A stretch of DNA of 64,000 nt from Gaetbulibacter_B jejuensis (GCF_039524015.1 NZ_BAAAGF010000001.1:310001-374000), one strand, 5' to 3'. Numbered from the stretch's first letter, positions 15,191 to 24,456 are shown. Numbers and translations: made by a program. The notes: generated from the letters alone by a model not told the origin.

Positions 15191-17089
15191 ATGAGTGATG
15201 CTTTAAAACACGAATGCGGAATCGCACAAATAAGGCTTTTAAAACCATTAGAATTTTATAAAGAAAAATATGGGAGTGCTTTTTATGGCGTAAACAAAAT
15301 GTATCTCATGATGGAGAAACAGCACAATCGTGGACAAGATGGTGCAGGTTTTGCCAGCATTAAATTAGATACAACTCCAGGAGAACGTTATATAAGTAGA
15401 GTGCGCTCTATTGCTCAACAACCCATTCAAGATATTTTTGGGCAAATTAACGATCGTATCAATAAAGAATTAAGTGAACATCCTGAATATGCTGATGATG
15501 TAGAAGCACAAAAAAAGAACATTCCTTACATAGGAGAGGTGCTTTTAGGTCATGTTCGTTATGGAACATTTGGTAAAAACAGTGTAGAGAGTGTTCATCC
15601 GTTTTTAAGACAAAATAACTGGATGCACAGAAATCTTATTGTTGCAGGAAACTTTAACATGACCAATGTTAATCAGTTATTTGATGGTCTTGTAAGATTA
15701 GGACAACACCCAAAAGAAAAAGCCGACACAATTACCATTATGGAAAAAATCGGTCATTTTTTGGATGATGCTGTTTCTAAAGTTTACAAAAAACTAAAGC
15801 AAGAAGGTTACAGTAAACATGAGTGTTCTCCATTAATTGCCGAACGTCTTAATATTGCAAAGATCCTAAAAAAGTCATCCAAAAACTGGGATGGTGGTTA
15901 TGCTATGGCTGGTTTACTTGGTCATGGAGATGCATTTGTATTAAGAGATCCTGCTGGTATAAGACCTGCATATTATTATAAAGATGATGAAGTTGTAGTA
16001 GTAGCTTCTGAGCGTCCTGTAATTCAAACTGTTTTTAATGTTCCGTTTGAAGAAGTAAAAGAACTAGAACCAGGACACGCTATTATTACCAAAAAATCTG
16101 GAGAAGTTTCAATAAAACAAATCATAGAGCCACTTGAAAGAAAAGCGTGTTCGTTTGAACGTATTTATTTTTCTAGAGGAAGTGATGCCGAAATTTATCA
16201 AGAAAGAAAAGAGCTAGGTAAACTGTTAATGCCTAAAGTGCTCAAATCTATTAATAACGACACACAAAACACTGTATTTTCATACATTCCAAATACTGCT
16301 GAAACGTCGTTTTTTGGAATGATTGAAACTGTAGAAAAACACCTTAACGAAAAGAAAACCCAAGCTATTTTAGATGGTAACGGTATGCTTTCGGCTGAAC
16401 GTGTTACTGAAATACTATCGGAAAGACCTAGAATAGAAAAGGTTGCTATTAAAGATGTTAAACTAAGAACATTTATTACTGAAGACAGTAGTAGAGACGA
16501 TTTGGTTGCGCACGTTTATGATGTAACGTATGGTGTTATAAAACCAAATGATAATCTTGTAATCATTGACGATAGTATTGTAAGAGGTACAACCCTTAAA
16601 AAGAGTATTATTAAAATGATGGACAGATTAAACCCTAAAAAAATTGTTGTGGTTTCATCTGCTCCTCAAATACGTTATCCTGACTGTTATGGAATTGACA
16701 TGGCTAGACTAGAAGATTTAATTGCTTTTAGAGCTATGTTAGAATTATTAAAAGAAAACAACAAATATCACTTAGTTGAAGAAGTTTATAATAAATGTAA
16801 AGCTCAGGTCGATCTTGAAGACAAAGATGTACACAATTTTGTAAAAGATTTATATGATGTATTTACTGACGAAGAAATTTCTGATAAGATTTCAGAATTA
16901 ATCTCTGACGACACAGTAAGCGCTAAAGTGGAAACCATTTTTCAATCGGTAGAAAATTTACACAAAGCTTGTCCTAAAAATTTAGGCGATTGGTACTTTA
17001 CAGGCAACTACCCAACTGCTGGAGGTAACAGAGTGGTTAACAGGGCTTTCATTAATTTTTACGAAGGAAATAAAGAGCGTGCTTATTAA
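15191..17089 (+). CDS. purF: Amidophosphoribosyltransferase, long Bacteroidetes form
   Basis: 632 residues, longer than the roughly 500 of enteric PurF. The N-terminal glutaminase domain has its catalytic Cys at residue 9 (HECGIA), so an eight-residue propeptide would have to be removed to expose it. Further glutaminase motifs are HNRGQDGAGFAS and GHVRYGTFG, while YAMAGLLG and VLRDPAGIRPAYYY follow an inserted helical stretch (about 170-235). The phosphoribosyltransferase domain holds the PRPP motif VIIDDSIVRGTT with Asp460/Asp461. It transfers ammonia from glutamine to PRPP in the first step of purine synthesis. It fits with purN nearby. The C-terminal 100 residues are a lineage-specific extension. 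Confidence 0.88.
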   Translation: MSDALKHECGIAQIRLLKPLEFYKEKYGSAFYGVNKMYLMMEKQHNRGQDGAGFASIKLDTTPGERYISRVRSIAQQPIQDIFGQINDRINKELSEHPEYADDVEAQKKNIPYIGEVLLGHVRYGTFGKNSVESVHPFLRQNNWMHRNLIVAGNFNMTNVNQLFDGLVRLGQHPKEKADTITIMEKIGHFLDDAVSKVYKKLKQEGYSKHECSPLIAERLNIAKILKKSSKNWDGGYAMAGLLGHGDAFVLRDPAGIRPAYYYKDDEVVVVASERPVIQTVFNVPFEEVKELEPGHAIITKKSGEVSIKQIIEPLERKACSFERIYFSRGSDAEIYQERKELGKLLMPKVLKSINNDTQNTVFSYIPNTAETSFFGMIETVEKHLNEKKTQAILDGNGMLSAERVTEILSERPRIEKVAIKDVKLRTFITEDSSRDDLVAHVYDVTYGVIKPNDNLVIIDDSIVRGTTLKKSIIKMMDRLNPKKIVVVSSAPQIRYPDCYGIDMARLEDLIAFRAMLELLKENNKYHLVEEVYNKCKAQVDLEDKDVHNFVKDLYDVFTDEEISDKISELISDDTVSAKVETIFQSVENLHKACPKNLGDWYFTGNYPTAGGNRVVNRAFINFYEGNKERAY

Positions 17090-17191
17090 GCAAAAAACCG
17101 AGAAAAAACACACTTTATCCGAAAAAACGCGTTGTTTATCTAAAAAAAATGCATTTCATCTAATATTTGTACTTTGTTAACAAATTACGCA

Positions 17192-17199
17192 TACTTTAG
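17192..17199 (+). promoter_or_regulatory. -7 box of small RNA copy 1
   Basis: TACTTTAG resembles TAnnTTTG with one mismatch and begins 12 bases before the conserved RNA block. Confidence 0.45.
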
Positions 17200-17203
17200 T
17201 AAG

Positions 17204-17277
17204 ACCATAACATAAGTAGGTTAAGTTCATGGTAGATTTGGGGCAAAAAAAGGTGAACTCTTGTTCACCTTTTTTTA
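17204..17277 (+). ncRNA. Tandem small RNA, copy 1
   Basis: A conserved block runs from ACCATAACATAAG through GATTTGGGGC to a terminator with arms AGGTGAAC and GTTCACCT and a T run. The 5' part can fold: ACCAT pairs with ATGGT; the base pairs next to it are weaker than in copies 2 and 3 (TTCATGGT in place of TTTATGGT). There is no conserved protein frame: an extra A in the A run shifts the small ATG frame relative to the other copies. I do not recognise the family; comparison with the Flavo-1 RNA family is the obvious check. It lies after purF and before two further copies. Confidence 0.65.
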
Positions 17278-17398
17278 TGCAATTCGTTTAAAATTTCCTT
17301 TCACATTTTCATTATATCTCATTTTAAGCTCAAAAAATTCCTTAAACTAATTTTTGTGTCGTTTATCTATTTTATTAACACTTTACTGTAAGTAGCTC

Positions 17399-17406
17399 TA
17401 TATTAG
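17399..17406 (+). promoter_or_regulatory. -7 box of small RNA copy 2
   Basis: TATATTAG, one mismatch to TAnnTTTG, 13 bases before the conserved block. A 26-bp upstream box at 17344-17369 is shared with copy 3 (24 of 26 identical). Confidence 0.5.
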
Positions 17407-17410
17407 TCAT

Positions 17411-17482
17411 CACCATAACATAAGTAGGTTAAGTTTATGGTAGATTTGGGGCAAAAAAGGTGGACACTCGTTCACCTTTTTT
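17411..17482 (+). ncRNA. Tandem small RNA, copy 2
   Basis: Same layout as copy 1. ACCATAA and TTATGGT form a perfect 7-bp stem enclosing CATAAGTAGGTTAAGT, followed by the single-stranded AGATTTGGGGCAAAA and a terminator. In the terminator the left arm is AGGTGGAC and the right arm GTTCACCT, keeping the stem through a G-U pair while the loop changed from TCTT to ACTC. Conserved structure with changed sequence supports an RNA product. Confidence 0.7.
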
Positions 17483-17644
17483 ATTTTTTCAAAATAGGTC
17501 TTCTCTCAAAAGCGATTTAAGCTAATAAAACTCAAAATCTTTAAAACCCTTAGATATATCAACATTTTTAACTAACAAAAAATCTTTTAAGCTAATTTAT
17601 GTGTCGTTTATCTAATAAATTTAACAGTTTAAAACATGTCGCTA

Positions 17645-17652
17645 TATATTTG
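17645..17652 (+). promoter_or_regulatory. -7 box of small RNA copy 3
   Basis: TATATTTG, a perfect TAnnTTTG match, 13 bases before the conserved block. The shared 26-bp upstream box is at 17589-17614. Confidence 0.6.
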
Positions 17653-17656
17653 CTGT

Positions 17657-17728
17657 CACCATAACATAAGTAGGTTAAGTTTATGGTAGATTTGGGGCAA
17701 AAAAGGTGGACACTCGTTCACCTTTTTT
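17657..17728 (+). ncRNA. Tandem small RNA, copy 3
   Basis: Nearly identical to copy 2 over the whole 72 bases, with the same 7-bp 5' stem and G-U-containing terminator. It has the best promoter of the three. An open frame starting at the internal ATG (17683) runs on through the terminator into the antisense of sod; I regard it as chance. The terminator of sod on the other strand follows 12 bases later. Confidence 0.7.
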
Positions 17729-17740
17729 CATTTATAGAAA

Positions 17741-17769
17741 TAAAAAACCAAGCCTATTCAGCTTGGTTC
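17741..17769 (-). terminator. Terminator of the superoxide dismutase gene
   Basis: On the minus strand AACCAAGC (17768-17761) and GCTTGGTT (17753-17746) pair around a 7-nt loop, with a T run. It is 25 bases beyond the sod stop. Confidence 0.8.
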
Positions 17770-17793
17770 TTCATTAATTTATTTTTAGAAAAA

Positions 17794-18402
17794 CTATTTT
17801 GCTTCTGCGTAACGTCTTTCTACTTCATTCCAGTTAATTACATTAAAAAATGCATTAATATAATCTGGTCTTCTATTTTGGTAATTTAAATAGTATGCGT
17901 GCTCCCAAACATCCAATCCTAAAATTGGTGTTCCTCCACAGCCTACTCCAGGCATTAATGGGTTATCTTGGTTTGGCGTAGAGCATACTTCAACTTTTCC
18001 GCCTTTATGTACACACAACCAAGCCCAACCTGAACCAAACTGAGTTGCTGCTGCTTTACTAAATGCATCTTTAAAAGCATCTACCGAACCAAATTCTGCT
18101 TCAATAGCATCTTTTAATTCTCCTGATAAATATCCTTTTCCTTCAGGATTCATAACATCCCAAAATAATGAGTGGTTGTAAAAACCTCCTCCATTATTTC
18201 TTACAGCCTTATTGTCCATATCTAAATTGTCTAAGATATTTTCAATTGTTTTTCCTTCTAAGTCTGTTCCTACAATTGCATTATTTAGGTTGTTTGTATA
18301 TCCTTGATGGTGCTTTGAATGGTGTATTTCCATTGTACGTGCATCAATATTTGGTTCTAAAGCATCGTAAGCATATTTTAATTTTGGTAATTCAAAAGCC
18401 AT
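17794..18402 (-). CDS. sod: Superoxide dismutase, Fe/Mn type
   Basis: 202 residues, typical length. It converts superoxide to hydrogen peroxide and oxygen. The four metal ligands are His27 (MEIHHSKHHQGY), His77 (GGGFYNHSLFW), Asp164 and His168 (LDVWEHAYYLNYQNRRPDY). No signal peptide is present, so it acts in the cytoplasm. A Cys-containing stretch (CVHKGGKVEVC, GVGCGGTP) around 130-157 is lineage-typical rather than catalytic. Metal preference cannot be settled by eye. It stands alone with its own terminator, next to the tandem small RNAs transcribed toward it. Confidence 0.95.
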   Translation of the reverse strand: MAFELPKLKYAYDALEPNIDARTMEIHHSKHHQGYTNNLNNAIVGTDLEGKTIENILDNLDMDNKAVRNNGGGFYNHSLFWDVMNPEGKGYLSGELKDAIEAEFGSVDAFKDAFSKAAATQFGSGWAWLCVHKGGKVEVCSTPNQDNPLMPGVGCGGTPILGLDVWEHAYYLNYQNRRPDYINAFFNVINWNEVERRYAEAK

Positions 18403-18534
18403 AATATTTGATTTTTATGTTGTTATTGTTTATTTCTTCAAATTTACACATAATACGTAAAAAAACAGATGATTTAAAATAATATATTGTTATCAATCTA
18501 TTGATTGTTTTTATATTGTATCAAAAATTTCTAC

Positions 18535-21500
18535 ATGCTAAAAAACAGTTCTTTTACCATTTATAATGCATCTGCAGGTAGCGGAAAAACGTTTACACTG
18601 GTTAAAGAGTATTTGAAAATTTTACTAAACTCCAACAGCTTACTTGCTTTTAGAACTGTGTTAGCTCTAACCTTTACTAATAAGGCAGTAAATGAAATGA
18701 AAGAGCGTATTATAAATATGCTTAAAGCGTTTTCTGAGACTTCAATTATAGAAAATCCTAATAGTATGTTCTCCCTTTTGGTTGAAGAGCTTGATATTTC
18801 TCCTAATGAGCTTCATGAAAAGTCAAAAGTAATACTGCAAACTATTATTCATAACTATGCGTCTTTTGATATTTCAACTATTGACAAGTTTAACCATAGG
18901 CTTATTAGAACATTTGCACACGACTTAAAACTTCCTGTAAATTTTGAAGTTGAACTAGACACACCTTATCTACTTGCTAAAGCTGTTGACAAACTGATTG
19001 ATAAAGCAGGAGAAGATGAGCAACTAACTAAAGTGCTGGTTGACTTTGCTATTGAAAAAGCCGATGACGATAGAAGCTGGGACATCGCTTATGATTTTAA
19101 TACAATTGCTAAACTACTGGTCAATGAAAATGATATTGAATTTATTGAGCAACTTGAAGGTAAGCAATTAAAGGATTTTTCAGATTTAAAGTCTGTACTT
19201 ATTAAAACCCTCAAAGCCAAAGAGTCAAGCCTAGTAGAAACATCAAATAAAGTTTTAACGCTAATAAATGAAGCAGGTTTAGAACACAACGATTTTTCCA
19301 GAGGCTATTTACCTAAGTATTTTCAAAAACTTAGTAGTTCTGATGTAAATGTATCGTTTAATTTAGGTTGGCAAAACGACCTTCTTGAAGGCAACACCTT
19401 ATACCCAAAACGTGTTTCAAATGAAGTTGCGGAAACTATTAATGCTATACAGCCTCAACTTATTTTAGCTTTTAACGATACAAAACAAGCGGTTTCCGAA
19501 TATAAATTTTTAAACAATTGCATAAAAAACATTACGCCTCTTTCGGTTTTAAACGCTATAAACAATACTTTAAATGAACTGAAAGAAGAAGACAACCTCT
19601 TACTGATTTCAGAATTTAATTCTATTATTCGTAAAGAAATAAAGCACCAACCAGCACCTTTTATATATGAGCGTTTGGGTGAAAAGTTTAAACATTACTT
19701 TATTGATGAATTTCAAGACACTTCGGTTTTGCAATGGCAAAACCTAATTCCTTTAGCAGACAATGTGCTTTCTGGTGAAAATTTAAAAGGCGAAACAGGT
19801 TCCATAATGCTAGTTGGAGATGCTAAACAAGCTATTTACAGATGGAGAGGAGGAAAAGCTGAACAGTTTATTGATATGTATACCGAAAAGGTCAATCCGT
19901 TTCATATTGAGATTGCCACCAAGCATTTAGATTATAATTTTAGAAGTACTAAAACTGTTGTAGATTTCAATAATGATTTCTTTAAGCACATTAGTAATTT
20001 TGCGCTATCAAGTCCTGAACATCAAGCTATTTATCAAGCGAGTTCACAAGACGTTTTTATTCAAGAAAACGGTTATGTAGAACTCTCATTTTTAAATACC
20101 AAAGATCAAGATAAAGATGAATTATATTGTGAAAAAACACTGTTCTCAATTAACAAGGCTTTGGACAATGGTTTTAAGCTAGGTGATATTTGTATTATTA
20201 CCCGAAAAAGTAAAGAAGGAATCGCAATTGCTGAATATTTAAGCCAAAATGGAATAAATGTAGTGTCTTCAGAATCGCTTATGCTCAAAAACGCTCCTGA
20301 GGTTAACTTTATAACGTCCATTTTACAACTAAGCATACAGCCTCAAAATAATGAAGTAAAATGTGATATTTTGTTCTTCATTGCTGAACACAGCTTAAAA
20401 CTTGAACAAAAACATGATTTTGTTAGTAGTTTGGTGCATTTACCATCAAGCAAACTATTTACTGCATTGAAAGAGTATGACTTCAATTTTCACTTTGGGA
20501 CATTTTCTAGCTTGCCAATTTATGAAGCCGTAGAACATATTATAAGAGCCTTTAAATTAAATGCAACCTCAAATGCTTATATTCAGTTTTATTTAGACGA
20601 AATTCTCGATTTTTCACAAAAACACGGTTCTAGTATTTCTGGTTTTTTAGAGTTTTGGGAACGCAAAAAAGACAAGCTAAGTATTGTATCATCACAAAAC
20701 GATAATGCAGTACAAATAATGACTATTCATAAATCTAAAGGATTAGAATTTCCTGTGGTAATTTTCCCTTATGCTAATCAGAATATATATTTTGACATAT
20801 CTCCAAAAGTTTGGTTTCCTGTAAATACTGAAGCGTTTAATGGTTTCTCGCACATGTACATCAACCTAAATAAAGACCTTGAGGAATTAGATAACACTGG
20901 TAACGAAATTTATACAAACTATCAATCTGAATTAGAGCTCGATGCCATTAACTTACTGTATGTTGTTATGACTAGAGCTGTTGAACAATTATATGTCATT
21001 TCAGAATATGACACAGACGCTAAAAACGAAGAGAAGCTAAAATACTATTCAGGGCTTTTTATCAATTTCTTAAAATCTAAAGCACTGTGGAATGATACTC
21101 AAACCGAATATACTTTTGGAAGCCCAAAAAGAACATTACAGTCACATGAAGCAGAACCAACCGTTCAACAAGAGCTATTTATTTCTACTTCAAGAGCGCA
21201 ACACAATTTAAATATCATTACCAATTCGGCTTATTTATGGGATACTGATCAAGAAAAATCTATTGAAAAAGGGAATTTGGTTCATAATATCATGGCTGAA
21301 ATTAAAACCAAAGAAGATATTGATTTTGTGTTCAATCAGTACATCGAATCAGGAACTATCAATAGTCAACAATACGACGAACTAAAACCAATGGTTTTAA
21401 AAATTGTTGATCACCAACTCCTAAAACCTTACTTTGAAAACGATAATTTGATTTACAATGAAAGAGATATCATTACTAAAGACGGTCAAATTTTACGACC

Positions 21501-21681
21501 AGACCGTTTAGTAATAAACACCAATAGAGCAATAATTATAGACTACAAAACTGGAGCTGAAAAAAGCTCTCACAAGCAACAGTTAGAACTCTACACCTCA
21601 GTCTTACAAGACATGAATTACAACGTCACCAAAAAAATTCTTGTGTACATAAATGATGATATTCAGGTAAAAGAATTTTAA
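18535..21681 (+). CDS. AddA/RecB-like UvrD-type helicase-nuclease
   Basis: 1048 residues from the ATG at 18535 (a TTG at 18505 is in frame but less likely). Superfamily 1 helicase motifs appear in order: Walker A ASAGSGKT (12-19), Walker B DEFQDTS with Asp391/Glu392, then VGDAKQAIYRWRGG, LDYNFRST, MTIHKSKGLEFPVV, and LLYVVMTRAVEQLYV (motif VI). The C terminus has a PD-(D/E)xK nuclease motif, IIDYKTG with Asp1003 and Lys1005 and QxxLELY downstream. It would unwind and degrade double-strand DNA ends for recombination. The partner AddB-like gene lies 2.8 kb downstream, with kbl and ompA between them. Confidence 0.87.
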   Translation: MLKNSSFTIYNASAGSGKTFTLVKEYLKILLNSNSLLAFRTVLALTFTNKAVNEMKERIINMLKAFSETSIIENPNSMFSLLVEELDISPNELHEKSKVILQTIIHNYASFDISTIDKFNHRLIRTFAHDLKLPVNFEVELDTPYLLAKAVDKLIDKAGEDEQLTKVLVDFAIEKADDDRSWDIAYDFNTIAKLLVNENDIEFIEQLEGKQLKDFSDLKSVLIKTLKAKESSLVETSNKVLTLINEAGLEHNDFSRGYLPKYFQKLSSSDVNVSFNLGWQNDLLEGNTLYPKRVSNEVAETINAIQPQLILAFNDTKQAVSEYKFLNNCIKNITPLSVLNAINNTLNELKEEDNLLLISEFNSIIRKEIKHQPAPFIYERLGEKFKHYFIDEFQDTSVLQWQNLIPLADNVLSGENLKGETGSIMLVGDAKQAIYRWRGGKAEQFIDMYTEKVNPFHIEIATKHLDYNFRSTKTVVDFNNDFFKHISNFALSSPEHQAIYQASSQDVFIQENGYVELSFLNTKDQDKDELYCEKTLFSINKALDNGFKLGDICIITRKSKEGIAIAEYLSQNGINVVSSESLMLKNAPEVNFITSILQLSIQPQNNEVKCDILFFIAEHSLKLEQKHDFVSSLVHLPSSKLFTALKEYDFNFHFGTFSSLPIYEAVEHIIRAFKLNATSNAYIQFYLDEILDFSQKHGSSISGFLEFWERKKDKLSIVSSQNDNAVQIMTIHKSKGLEFPVVIFPYANQNIYFDISPKVWFPVNTEAFNGFSHMYINLNKDLEELDNTGNEIYTNYQSELELDAINLLYVVMTRAVEQLYVISEYDTDAKNEEKLKYYSGLFINFLKSKALWNDTQTEYTFGSPKRTLQSHEAEPTVQQELFISTSRAQHNLNIITNSAYLWDTDQEKSIEKGNLVHNIMAEIKTKEDIDFVFNQYIESGTINSQQYDELKPMVLKIVDHQLLKPYFENDNLIYNERDIITKDGQILRPDRLVINTNRAIIIDYKTGAEKSSHKQQLELYTSVLQDMNYNVTKKILVYINDDIQVKEF

Positions 21682-21704
21682 CTTTGTAAAAAACCAAAGA
21701 CGAT

Positions 21705-22898
21705 ATGTACGGAAAGATACAACAACACTTACAAAACGAAATAAAAGACATCAAAGAAGCTGGTCTTTACAAAGAAGAGCGTATAATTACTTCGCCTCAA
21801 GGTGCCGAAATTACTTTAACTACTGGAGAAACAGTTTTAAATTTTTGCGCTAATAATTACTTAGGTTTATCCTCACATCCTGAAGTTGTACAAGCTGCTA
21901 AAGACGCAATGGACACACATGGATTTGGAATGTCTTCTGTTCGTTTTATTTGCGGAACACAAGATATTCATAAAGAACTTGAAGAAAAAATAGCTGAGTT
22001 TTATGGTACCGAAGATACTATACTCTATGCTGCAGCTTTTGATGCTAATGGTGGTGTTTTTGAACCATTATTAGGAAAAGAAGATGCTATTATCTCTGAC
22101 TCGCTTAACCACGCCTCAATAATTGATGGTGTTCGTTTATGTAAAGCAGCAAGATACCGTTATGAAAATAACAACATGGAAGATCTTGAAAAGCAATTAA
22201 TTGCAGCTAATGAAAATGGAGCTCGCTTTAAAATTATTGTCACAGATGGAGTGTTTTCAATGGATGGTTTAGTTGCGCCTTTAGATGAAATTTGTGACTT
22301 GGCTGATAAGTATGATGCGTTGGTTATGATTGACGAATGTCATGCTGCTGGTTTTATTGGTGAAACTGGTAGAGGAACACTTGAAGACAAAGGCGTTTTA
22401 GGACGAATAGATATTATAACCGGAACATTAGGTAAAGCTCTTGGAGGAGCAATGGGAGGTTATACAACTGGCAAAAAAGAAATTATTGAAATACTGCGTC
22501 AACGCTCAAGACCATATCTGTTTTCAAACTCATTGGCGCCTGCAATTGTAGGAGCTTCTATTAAGGTTTTTGATATGCTTGCCAAAGACACCTCATTAAG
22601 AGATACTTTAGAAAGCAATACTGCTTACTTCAAAAAAGGGTTAAAAGACGCTGGTTTTGACATCATTGACGGAGACTCAGCTATTGTTCCTGTGATGTTA
22701 TATGATGCTAAATTGTCTCAAAAAATGGCAAAAATGCTCTTAAACGAAGGAATATACGTGATTGGATTCTTTTTCCCTGTAGTTCCTAAAGAAAAAGCAA
22801 GAATTAGAGTACAACTCTCGGCAGCACACACAAAAGAGCACTTAGATAAGGCTATTGCTGCTTTTATTAAGGTTGGGAAATCTTTAGAAATAATTTAA
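21705..22898 (+). CDS. kbl: Glycine C-acetyltransferase (2-amino-3-ketobutyrate CoA ligase)
   Basis: 397 residues, a PLP enzyme of the alpha-oxoamine synthase family. It splits 2-amino-3-oxobutanoate with CoA into glycine and acetyl-CoA in threonine breakdown. The PLP lysine is Lys244 in GTLGKALGGAMGGY, the same number as in the E. coli enzyme. Other motifs are FCANNYLGLSSHP, SLNHASIIDGVRL, DGVFSMDG and IDECHAAGFIG. The SSVRFICGTQDIHKELE phrase supports Kbl over BioF. It begins 24 bases after the AddA-like stop. No threonine dehydrogenase gene is in the window. Confidence 0.93.
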   Translation: MYGKIQQHLQNEIKDIKEAGLYKEERIITSPQGAEITLTTGETVLNFCANNYLGLSSHPEVVQAAKDAMDTHGFGMSSVRFICGTQDIHKELEEKIAEFYGTEDTILYAAAFDANGGVFEPLLGKEDAIISDSLNHASIIDGVRLCKAARYRYENNNMEDLEKQLIAANENGARFKIIVTDGVFSMDGLVAPLDEICDLADKYDALVMIDECHAAGFIGETGRGTLEDKGVLGRIDIITGTLGKALGGAMGGYTTGKKEIIEILRQRSRPYLFSNSLAPAIVGASIKVFDMLAKDTSLRDTLESNTAYFKKGLKDAGFDIIDGDSAIVPVMLYDAKLSQKMAKMLLNEGIYVIGFFFPVVPKEKARIRVQLSAAHTKEHLDKAIAAFIKVGKSLEII

Positions 22899-22945
22899 AT
22901 TTGTTCCAAACACCTCTATTTTAGGGCAAATAATCAATATTTTTA

Positions 22946-22953
22946 TATATTTG
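22946..22953 (+). promoter_or_regulatory. -7 box for the OmpA/TSP3 gene
   Basis: TATATTTG, a perfect TAnnTTTG match, about 70 bases before the ATG. It implies a leader of about 60 nt for this probably highly expressed gene. Confidence 0.55.
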
Positions 22954-23022
22954 TCTTTGTTAATAAAATTTAACAACTTACTTTTGCTTACAATTAACAC
23001 TTAAAATTAAAATTATTAGAAT

Positions 23023-24384
23023 ATGAAAAATCTTAGCAGATTATTTTTCGCTATGTTGCTTTTATTAAGCTTCAATGCTAATGCACAAGATGAAAACAAT
23101 CCTTGGGCTGTTGGAATTGGTGTAAATGCAGTTGACTTTTATCCTACTGGAGAAGATGCTCCGTTAGGTGAATACTTTGACGAGTTTTTCAACCTTAGTG
23201 ATCACTACAACTTTTTGCCATCATTATCTACAGTATCTGTTTCTAGATATTTAAGTGATGGGTTTACATTAACTGCTGCTGGTTCTATCAATGAAATTGA
23301 TAGCTTTGGTGATTCTACAGTTGACGATTTATCTTACTACGCTTTAGATGGTACAGTAAAATATAGCTTTGCAAAATTAATCAACTCTAAATTAATTGAC
23401 CCTTACTTAGGAGTAGGTGGTGGTTACACTTGGATCAACGAAATCGGAGCTGGTACATTAAATGGTACTGCAGGTTTTAACCTTTGGTTTAGTGAAAACG
23501 TTGGTTTAACTGTACAAACATCTTACAAACATGCATTTGAAGATTATTTAGCTACTCACTTCCAACATTCAGTTGGTCTTGCTATCAAATTTGGTGGAAA
23601 AGATACTGATGGAGATGGTATATATGACAAAGATGATGCTTGTCCAGACGTTCCTGGTTTAGAAGCATTCAACGGTTGTCCAGATTCTGACAACGATGGT
23701 ATTGAAGATTCTAAAGACGATTGTCCTAACGAAGCTGGTTTAGCTGAGTTTAACGGTTGCCCTGACACTGATGGTGACGGTGTTGCTGATAAAGATGATA
23801 ACTGTCCTACAGTTGCTGGTTTAAAAGCTTTAGCTGGATGTCCAGATGCTGATGGTGACGGTGTTGCTGATAAAGATGACAAATGTCCTAACGAAGCTGG
23901 TCCTGCTGCTAACAACGGTTGCCCATGGCCAGATACTGATGGTGACGGTGTATTAGACAAAGACGATAAATGTCCTAACGAAGCTGGTACTGTTGCTAAC
24001 AATGGTTGCCCAGAAGTTCTTCCTACTGCTGAAGTAATGGAAACTTTAAACAACTACGCTAGAACTATCTTATTTGATACTGGAAAATCTTCTTTCAAAA
24101 AAGAAACTGATCCTGTATTACAAGCTATGACTGCTATCTTTAAAGAATATCCACAAGCTAACTTCTCTATTGAAGGACACACTGATAGCGTTGGATCTAA
24201 ATCATCTAACCAATTATTATCTGAAAGAAGAGCTAACGCTGTAAGAGATTACTTAATCGCTAACGGTATCAACGCTGACAGATTAACTGCTGCTGGTTTT
24301 GGTGAAGCTAACCCAATAGATTCTAACTCTACTGCTTCTGGAAGAAAAAACAACAGACGTGTAGAAGTAAAACTTAAAAAATAA
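23023..24384 (+). CDS. Outer-membrane OmpA-family protein with thrombospondin type 3 repeats
   Basis: 453 residues. Signal peptide with cleavage after FNANA (residue 22). Residues 25-190 look like an OmpA-type beta barrel (aromatic-rich alternating strands, SYKHAFEDYLATHFQHSVGL). Five calcium-binding TSP3 units follow from Asp194 to about 335, with patterns such as DTDGDGIYDKDDACPD and NGCP. The C-terminal OmpA domain (about 345-453) binds peptidoglycan: IEGHTDSVGSKSSNQLLSERRANAV is the signature, beginning with IEGHTDSVGSK. It links outer membrane to cell wall and is flanked by its own promoter and terminator. Codon use is unusually uniform, as for highly expressed genes. Confidence 0.92.
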   Translation: MKNLSRLFFAMLLLLSFNANAQDENNPWAVGIGVNAVDFYPTGEDAPLGEYFDEFFNLSDHYNFLPSLSTVSVSRYLSDGFTLTAAGSINEIDSFGDSTVDDLSYYALDGTVKYSFAKLINSKLIDPYLGVGGGYTWINEIGAGTLNGTAGFNLWFSENVGLTVQTSYKHAFEDYLATHFQHSVGLAIKFGGKDTDGDGIYDKDDACPDVPGLEAFNGCPDSDNDGIEDSKDDCPNEAGLAEFNGCPDTDGDGVADKDDNCPTVAGLKALAGCPDADGDGVADKDDKCPNEAGPAANNGCPWPDTDGDGVLDKDDKCPNEAGTVANNGCPEVLPTAEVMETLNNYARTILFDTGKSSFKKETDPVLQAMTAIFKEYPQANFSIEGHTDSVGSKSSNQLLSERRANAVRDYLIANGINADRLTAAGFGEANPIDSNSTASGRKNNRRVEVKLKK

Positions 24385-24416
24385 TTAAGTTTTAAAACAC
24401 TATAAAATAAGTTTAA

Positions 24417-24446
24417 AAAACGCTCCGAAATTCGGAGCGTTTTTTA
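24417..24446 (+). terminator. Terminator after the OmpA/TSP3 gene
   Basis: AAAACGCTCCGAA and TTCGGAGCGTTTT pair perfectly with a tight A/T centre, then a T run. It stands 11 bases before the AddB-like start at 24457. Confidence 0.88.
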
Positions 24447-24456
24447 TTTTTATGAT

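Noticed and set aside
17204..17728. CRISPR-like array
   Set aside because: Only three copies, over 200 bases apart, each with its own promoter and terminator; repeats and spacers do not fit CRISPR sizes.
17683..17889. 68-residue frame starting inside small RNA copy 3
   Set aside because: It runs through a terminator and then antisense to sod. The same ATG in copy 1 is in a different frame after the A run, so the frame is not conserved.
23556..24053. 165-residue open frame antisense to the OmpA/TSP3 gene
   Set aside because: It mirrors the repeated TSP3 codons (Ser/Pro-rich repeats) and has no start context or homology; a shadow of the repeats on the other strand.
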